DNA from: JBFKUL01 sp041635755
Lineage (GTDB): Bacteria; Pseudomonadota; Gammaproteobacteria; Burkholderiales; SG8-39
Assembly: GCA_041635755.1 (NCBI GenBank)
Contig: JBFKUL010000183.1
Coordinates: 1-6,334, forward strand
Length of the DNA: 6,334 nt
Direction: 5' to 3'
The position numbers and the translations under genes are program-made. Position 1 is the first letter of the stretch. Every line of letters begins with the position of its first letter. Under the pieces are notes generated by a model that ran no database searches, was not told the origin of the DNA, and saw only the letters and a list, made by a program, of their open reading frames with translations. Below are positions 1 to 3,345 of this stretch, in pieces.

Positions 1-342
1 AGCCTGAGCGAGGTGCCGCCGCCCGCCGTCCTCAGGCTGCGCGTGCGCGACCAGGTCGTGATGCTCGACGGCAGCCGCATCTCGCTCACCGTGGGCCGCG
101 ACAAGACCTCCGAACTGGTGGTCGCCGAGCTGAGCGCCTCGCGTGCGCACGGACGCATCGAGCTCCGGCAGGGCAAGTACGTGTTCGTGGATCAAAGCGC
201 CAACGGCACCTTCATTACGGTCGAGGGTGACAGCGAGCTCGTGCTGCGGCGCGAGGAATTCGTGCTGCGCGGACGCGGCATCATCACGCTCGGCCAGTCG
301 CGCGACACCGCGAGCGAGCCGATTGCCTTCGCCTGCGAGTAG
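1..342 (+). CDS. FHA-domain protein, C-terminal part (5' end outside window; possibly a class III adenylate/guanylate cyclase)
   Basis: The reading frame is open from the first base, so this is the 3' part of a longer gene; the GTG at 13 is probably internal. The visible 113 residues form a forkhead-associated (FHA) domain, a fold that binds phosphothreonine peptides. The signature elements are present in order: Gly-Arg at nt 94-99, Ser-Arg-x-His at 139-150, and Asn-Gly-Thr at 202-210 within DQSANGTF. The domain is followed by the strand-rich segment LRREEFVLRGRGIITLG and then the stop TAG at 340-342. From family knowledge, betaproteobacterial proteins with this kind of terminal FHA domain often carry an N-terminal class III nucleotide cyclase domain. 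That domain would lie upstream and is not visible, so the cyclase call is inference. The stop lies 20 nt before the next gene, which suggests co-transcription. Confidence is high for FHA and low for the full-length identity. Confidence 0.85.
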   Translation, partial: SLSEVPPPAVLRLRVRDQVVMLDGSRISLTVGRDKTSELVVAELSASRAHGRIELRQGKYVFVDQSANGTFITVEGDSELVLRREEFVLRGRGIITLGQSRDTASEPIAFACE

Positions 343-362
343 CGCGCCAAAGTGAAGCCGCC

Positions 363-860
363 ATGCAGACGGCCCCCGACGCCGAGACTCTCGCCCTGCT
401 CGCACAGCTTTTCCGTGGCGAGCGCATCGGCGCGCTCGGCACGCTTCGCGGCGGCACACCGATGGTATCGATGGTGCCGTACATCGTCGAGCAGGATTTC
501 TCGGCGTTCTGGGTGCATGTCAGCCGGCTTGCCTGGCACACGCAGGACATGCTGCGCGATCCGCACGTCGCGCTCTCGATCGCGCAGGCCGACGACCGGC
601 GCACCGATCCCTACACCCTGGCGCGCGTCGTCGTACGCGGAGAAGCAACGCAACTGCCGGCCGAGAGCGAGGATTACCCGCGCCTGAAGCGCGCCTGGCT
701 TGCCCGCTTCGGGCAAGCGCAAACCCACTTTGCGCTTGCCGATTTTTCGTTCTGGCGCCTTGCGCCGCGTGATGCGCGCTTTGTCGCCGGACTCGGTCGC
801 ATTCACAATCTCGACGCCGGCGCGCTGCGCGCCGCGGCGAGCGCCCCGGTGCCGCATTGA
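363..860 (+). CDS. Pyridoxamine 5'-phosphate oxidase-like / HugZ-type FMN-binding split-barrel protein
   Basis: This 165-residue cytosolic protein has no signal peptide or membrane segment. It resembles the FMN-binding split-barrel (PNPOx-like) superfamily in the HugZ/heme-utilisation branch. Visible landmarks are the strand GALGTLRGGTPMVSMVPY (residues 23-40, the Ser and Pro-Tyr typical of the flavin site region), FWVHVSRLAWHTQDMLRDPHVALSI (49-73), LARVVVRGEA (86-95), and the late stretch DFSFWRLAPRDARFVAGLGRIHNL (127-150), which matches the FWRL-x-P-x-x-ARFV-x-G-x-GR pattern of these proteins. It stops just after that pattern and lacks the extra C-terminal domain of longer HugZ proteins, which supplies heme-binding residues there. 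Heme oxygenase activity is therefore doubtful, and a flavin- or F420-dependent reductase/oxidase is equally possible. The ATG at 363 has no strong Shine-Dalgarno sequence. It lies 20 nt after the FHA gene, and its stop overlaps the start of the GGDEF gene. The substrate is unknown. Confidence 0.85.
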   Translation: MQTAPDAETLALLAQLFRGERIGALGTLRGGTPMVSMVPYIVEQDFSAFWVHVSRLAWHTQDMLRDPHVALSIAQADDRRTDPYTLARVVVRGEATQLPAESEDYPRLKRAWLARFGQAQTHFALADFSFWRLAPRDARFVAGLGRIHNLDAGALRAAASAPVPH

Positions 861-1828
861 GCGCCGAGCCCATCGTCGTCGGGGCCGAGCAGCCCTTCGA
901 GAACTTCGAGGCGAGCGCACGCGCCGTGCTGACGACGCTGCAGGCACGCCTGCCCTTCGGACTCTGGATGGTGACCCGCACCGACGGCAACGACTGGATC
1001 GTGCTTCAGGCGGTCGACCGCAGCTATGGCGTCAAGCTGGGCGATGTGCTGCACTGGCCGGATTCGTTCTGCGTGCGCATGGTGCGCGGCGAAGGGCCGC
1101 AGGTCGCACCGCACTCCAGGATCGTCGGTGTGTACCGCGACGCGCCGATCGCGCAGCAGTTTCCCATTTCGGCCTACATCGGCGTGCCGCTCACGCTGCC
1201 GAATGGCGAGCTGTTCGGCACCTTGTGCGCCATCGACCCGCAGCCGCAGTCGCCGGATATCGAACGCGAGCTCCCCATGGTGAAGCTCCAGGCGCGATTG
1301 CTCGCTACCCTCCTCGCCCTGGAGATGCAATGCCGCGACGTGCAGCACGCGCTCGATCTGACCCGCGAGGAGGCGCAAACCGATGAGCTTACCGGTCTGG
1401 TGAACCGGCGCGGCTGGGAGCGCATCGTGGCGCGCGAGGAGGAGCGCTGCCGCCGGTTCGGCAGCCCCGCAGGCGTAATCTCGATCGACCTCGACAAGCT
1501 GAAGGAGGTCAATGACAACGAGGGTCATGCGGCCGGCGACGAGTTGCTGCGGCGCACGGCCGAGGCGCTGCGCCGGGCACTGCGGGGCACCGACGTCGCT
1601 GCGCGCATCGGCGGTGACGAGTTCGCGGTGCTGGCGGTGGAGGTTCCGGAAGGCGGCCTGACGCAGCTGGTCGATCGCGTGCGCGCGGCGCTCGATGCCT
1701 CGGGCGTCTCGGCCTCGGTCGGTCAGGCGAGGCGCGACCCGCGCATCGGGCTGGAGGCCGCATTCACGCTGGCCGATTCGCGCATGTACGAGGAAAAACA
1801 TGCTCGCGCCGGGCGCCGGGGCCGCTAA
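857..1828 (+). CDS. GAF domain-containing diguanylate cyclase (GGDEF)
   Basis: This soluble 323-residue protein is predicted to make cyclic di-GMP from two GTP. Residues about 13-130 form a GAF sensory domain (FGLWMVTR at 34-41, WPDSFCVRMV at 67-76, YIGVPLTLPNGELFGTLCAIDPQP at 107-130). A helical linker (about 138-172) leads to the GGDEF domain, which begins at DELTGLVNRRG (176-186). The metal/substrate segment is DLDKLKEVND...GHAAGDE (211-229). The catalytic GGDEF is intact at 252-256. RGTD at 243-246, five residues before it, matches the RxxD inhibitory I-site, so product feedback inhibition is likely. The domain closes with SVGQA and ADSRMYEEK. There are no membrane segments, so the signal is cytoplasmic; the GAF ligand is unknown. 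The TTG at 857 overlaps the TGA of the preceding gene, which suggests translational coupling. It is the start that keeps the whole GAF domain, though no strong Shine-Dalgarno sequence precedes it. Confidence 0.92.
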   Translation: MSAEPIVVGAEQPFENFEASARAVLTTLQARLPFGLWMVTRTDGNDWIVLQAVDRSYGVKLGDVLHWPDSFCVRMVRGEGPQVAPHSRIVGVYRDAPIAQQFPISAYIGVPLTLPNGELFGTLCAIDPQPQSPDIERELPMVKLQARLLATLLALEMQCRDVQHALDLTREEAQTDELTGLVNRRGWERIVAREEERCRRFGSPAGVISIDLDKLKEVNDNEGHAAGDELLRRTAEALRRALRGTDVAARIGGDEFAVLAVEVPEGGLTQLVDRVRAALDASGVSASVGQARRDPRIGLEAAFTLADSRMYEEKHARAGRRGR

Positions 1829-1840
1829 GCACCCGGCTTT
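1815..1840 (+). terminator. Weak terminator-like hairpin at the end of the GGDEF gene
   Basis: GCCGGG at 1815-1820 is an exact inverted match to CCCGGC at 1832-1837, giving a six-pair all-GC stem with an 11-nt loop. It is followed by TTT and then GGTGT. The stem spans the stop codon TAA (1826-1828). The U-tract is short, so this may be an inefficient intrinsic terminator or a chance GC-rich structure. Its position at the boundary between the signalling block and the next gene is the main reason to list it. Confidence 0.3.
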
Positions 1841-1856
1841 GGTGTAAGAAGGACTT

Positions 1857-2198
1857 ATGGCTTGGCCCTGGATCGCTGCCGCTGTCCGCCACGTGCCATG
1901 GCGAACGTTGCTCACGAACGCGCCGGTGCTCGCCGATGCGGCGCGCCGCCTTTACAAGGCGCGCGCCGAGCGGAACACGCCGGCGGAAACCTCGGACTCG
2001 CTTGACGCGCTGCGCAGCGAGCTCAGCGCGCTGCAGCAGCAGAATGCCGAGCAGGCGAAGGTTCTCGAGGCGCTGGCACGGCAGATGCAGGATACGGCTT
2101 CGAGCATCGCCACGCTGCGTGCGCGCCAGTGGCTCGCCCTGGCGCTTGCGGCACTTGCTGCCGCGCTCGCCGCGCTGGTTTTCTTCTTCAGGACCTAA
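1857..2198 (+). CDS. Small coiled-coil protein with C-terminal membrane anchor (conserved hypothetical)
   Basis: This 113-residue protein has no function I can assign. Its N-terminus (residues 1-33) is an aromatic, probably amphipathic segment, MAWPWIAAAVRHVPW then LLTNAPVLADAARRLY. It resembles a pattern I recall from proteobacterial hypothetical proteins (VPW, then NAP, then a basic helix). Residues about 48-88 form a heptad-like helix rich in Leu, Gln, Ala and Glu, consistent with a coiled coil. Residues about 91-111 (WLALALAALAAALAALVFFF) form one transmembrane helix, with only RT after it. This is a tail-anchored layout, with the coiled coil probably facing the cytoplasm. The ATG at 1857 is preceded by AAGAAGGA (1846-1853), a good Shine-Dalgarno sequence with slightly short 3-nt spacing. 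A poor extended -10-like string (TGG then TGTAAG, 1840-1848) is also present. The next small membrane gene follows closely, so the two may act together. Confidence 0.8.
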   Translation: MAWPWIAAAVRHVPWRTLLTNAPVLADAARRLYKARAERNTPAETSDSLDALRSELSALQQQNAEQAKVLEALARQMQDTASSIATLRARQWLALALAALAAALAALVFFFRT

Positions 2199-2246
2199 AG
2201 CGCCGCGAGCGAACGGGGATCACTGCTGCCGCCAAAGCGCCTCATC

Positions 2247-2432
2247 GTGCTCGACGTCCTCGGCGCCCTGCTTGCCGGCCTCGGGCTGGTGGGCGCGCTG
2301 AGCGACCCGCTCGCGTGGCTTTTCGCCGACCGCGCCACCGCCTGGATCGCGCTTGGCGTCGGCATCGCGCTGATGGCCTACGCAGTGGCCGGCATCCTCA
2401 AGTGGGCGCTCGAGAACGCGCGCGCCAGGTGA
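2247..2432 (+). CDS. Small two-helix membrane protein, unknown function (start uncertain)
   Basis: From the GTG at 2247 this encodes 61 residues with two hydrophobic helices: about residues 3-26 (VLGALLAGLGLVGALSDPLAWLF) and 32-55 (AWIALGVGIALMAYAVAGILKWAL). A short turn containing ADR joins them, and a basic tail follows (ENARAR). This is a helical-hairpin inner-membrane protein; I recognise no family. The frame is open back to the TAA of the previous gene at 2196-2198. The upstream codons would add LLPPKRLI before the GTG, and a purine-rich string (ACGGGGA, 2213-2219) sits at good distance from a CTG at 2226. A rarer CTG start giving about 68 residues is therefore possible, whereas the GTG has no clear Shine-Dalgarno sequence. 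The gene is 48 nt after the tail-anchored protein and probably in the same transcript. It is real by composition and hydrophobicity pattern, but not proven. Confidence 0.65.
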   Translation: MLDVLGALLAGLGLVGALSDPLAWLFADRATAWIALGVGIALMAYAVAGILKWALENARAR

Positions 2433-2468
2433 CGCGGTGCGATGCGCAGGACACCTGGGGCGATTCGA

Positions 2469-2492
2469 CGGGCGGAGCGCTTGCGCCGCCCG
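2469..2492 (+). other. GC-rich inverted repeat (hairpin) upstream of the DUF429 gene
   Basis: CGGGCGG at 2469-2475 pairs with CCGCCCG at 2486-2492 (seven pairs). After an A-G mismatch, GC at 2477-2478 pairs with GC at 2483-2484 around the four-base loop GCTT. It sits between the stop of the two-helix protein (2432) and the probable DUF429 start (2514). The downstream bases are C-rich (CGAGCCCTTCCCC) without a T-run, so it is not a canonical intrinsic terminator. It may be an mRNA-stabilising or attenuating structure, or chance in GC-rich DNA. Confidence 0.35.
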
Positions 2493-2513
2493 CCGAGCCC
2501 TTCCCCGCCTGCC

Positions 2514-3335
2514 ATGATGCGTGCGACGCGGATCTACGGCGTCGATTTCACCTCGACGCCGCGCAAGGGCAAGCCGATCGTGGTCGCGCATGGCGAGGCG
2601 CACGGCGCGACTTTTCGGCTACTCCAGATCGAGCGCCTCGCCGATTTTTCCGGTTTCGAGATGCTGCTCGCACGGCCCGGGCCGTGGATCGGCGGATTCG
2701 ACTTCCCGTTCGGGCTGCCGCAGGAGCTCGTGCACGACCTGCACTGGCCGCGCGCCTGGGCACGGCTGGTCGCGCATTGCGCGCGGCTATCGCGTCCTGC
2801 TCTGCGCGCAACGCTCAAGCAGTACCGGGACTCGCGGCCCGCCGGGCGCAAGTATGCGCATCGCGCGACGGACCGGCCTGCCGGTTCATCGAGCCCGATG
2901 AAACTGGTCAATCCGCCGGTCGCGCTCATGTTTCACGAGGGCGCACCGCGCTTGTTGCGCGCCGGGGTGCACGTGCCGGGCCTGAGTGCTGGCGATCGAT
3001 CGCGCGTGGCGCTCGAGGCCTACCCCGGCCTCGCAGCGCGCGCCGTGACGCGCACGTCCTATAAGAACGACGCGCGCGCCAAGCAGACCCCCGCGCGCGC
3101 TGCCGCGAGAAAAGCAATCGTACGTGCGCTCGCAGCGGGCACTCATCCGCTCGCGCTCCGGCTCGAGTTCGCCCGGCGCACTCTTGTACGCGAGCTTGTT
3201 GAAGACGCGAGTGGCGACGCGCTCGACGCCACGCTGTGCGCACTGCAGGCGGCGTGGGCCGCGCGGCATCCACGTTACGGGCTTCCCAGACGCATTCCCG
3301 CCACCGAAGGCTGGATCGTGAGCGCAGGCAGATAG
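2514..3335 (+). CDS. DUF429 family protein (predicted RNase H-like nuclease fold)
   Basis: This 273-residue soluble protein matches the DUF429 family, for which an RNase H-like nuclease fold has been predicted but no physiological role is established to my knowledge. In order: YGVDFTSTP (8-16, first acidic residue Asp11), GGFDFPFGLP (60-69, Asp63), HRATDRPAGSSSPMKLVNPP (116-135, the most characteristic block), FHEGAPRLL (140-148), HVPGL (153-157), ALEAYPGL (166-173, Glu168), TSYK (181-184), and DASGDALDATLCALQAAW (231-248, Asp235 and Asp238). The acidic residues could form a metal site; that is inference. ATG-ATG at 2514/2517 gives the family-like N-terminus shortly before IYGVDF. The frame stays open to an ATG at 2442, but that would add an Arg/Pro-rich, non-conserved leader, so it was not used. 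No clear Shine-Dalgarno sequence is visible. Its TAG stop overlaps the putative ppc -10 element, with ppc starting 10 nt later. Confidence 0.88.
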   Translation: MMRATRIYGVDFTSTPRKGKPIVVAHGEAHGATFRLLQIERLADFSGFEMLLARPGPWIGGFDFPFGLPQELVHDLHWPRAWARLVAHCARLSRPALRATLKQYRDSRPAGRKYAHRATDRPAGSSSPMKLVNPPVALMFHEGAPRLLRAGVHVPGLSAGDRSRVALEAYPGLAARAVTRTSYKNDARAKQTPARAAARKAIVRALAAGTHPLALRLEFARRTLVRELVEDASGDALDATLCALQAAWAARHPRYGLPRRIPATEGWIVSAGR

Positions 3336-3338
3336 AAT
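3333..3338 (+). promoter_or_regulatory. Putative -10 element for ppc (TAGAAT), suggesting a leaderless mRNA
   Basis: TAGAAT matches the sigma-70 -10 consensus TATAAT at five of six positions and begins with the TAG stop codon of the DUF429 gene. It ends seven bases before the ppc ATG at 3346, so transcription would start at or within a base or two of the ATG. No Shine-Dalgarno sequence lies close to the ATG, which fits a leaderless transcript. No good -35 hexamer is seen 16-18 bases upstream, so strength is uncertain. Confidence 0.5.
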
Positions 3339-3345
3339 CCGCGTC

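Noticed and set aside
192..947. A 251-codon minus-strand open frame opposite the FHA and split-barrel genes
   Set aside because: It covers two recognised plus-strand genes and its Arg/Ala-rich translation shows no motif.
803..1915. A 370-codon minus-strand open frame opposite the GGDEF gene
   Set aside because: The plus strand carries an unambiguous GAF-GGDEF protein. The minus-strand product has no domain and shows the His/Arg/Ala-rich composition typical of antisense shadows.
2442..2513. N-terminal extension of the DUF429 gene to the ATG at 2442
   Set aside because: It would add 24 Arg/Pro-rich residues covering the hairpin region, with no resemblance to the family. The ATG pair at 2514/2517 gives the expected short lead-in to IYGVDF.
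2129..3064. A 311-codon plus-strand open frame in a different frame across the small membrane gene and DUF429
   Set aside because: The translation is Arg/Ala-rich with no hydrophobic or domain pattern, whereas the competing frames encode two membrane helices and clear DUF429 motifs.
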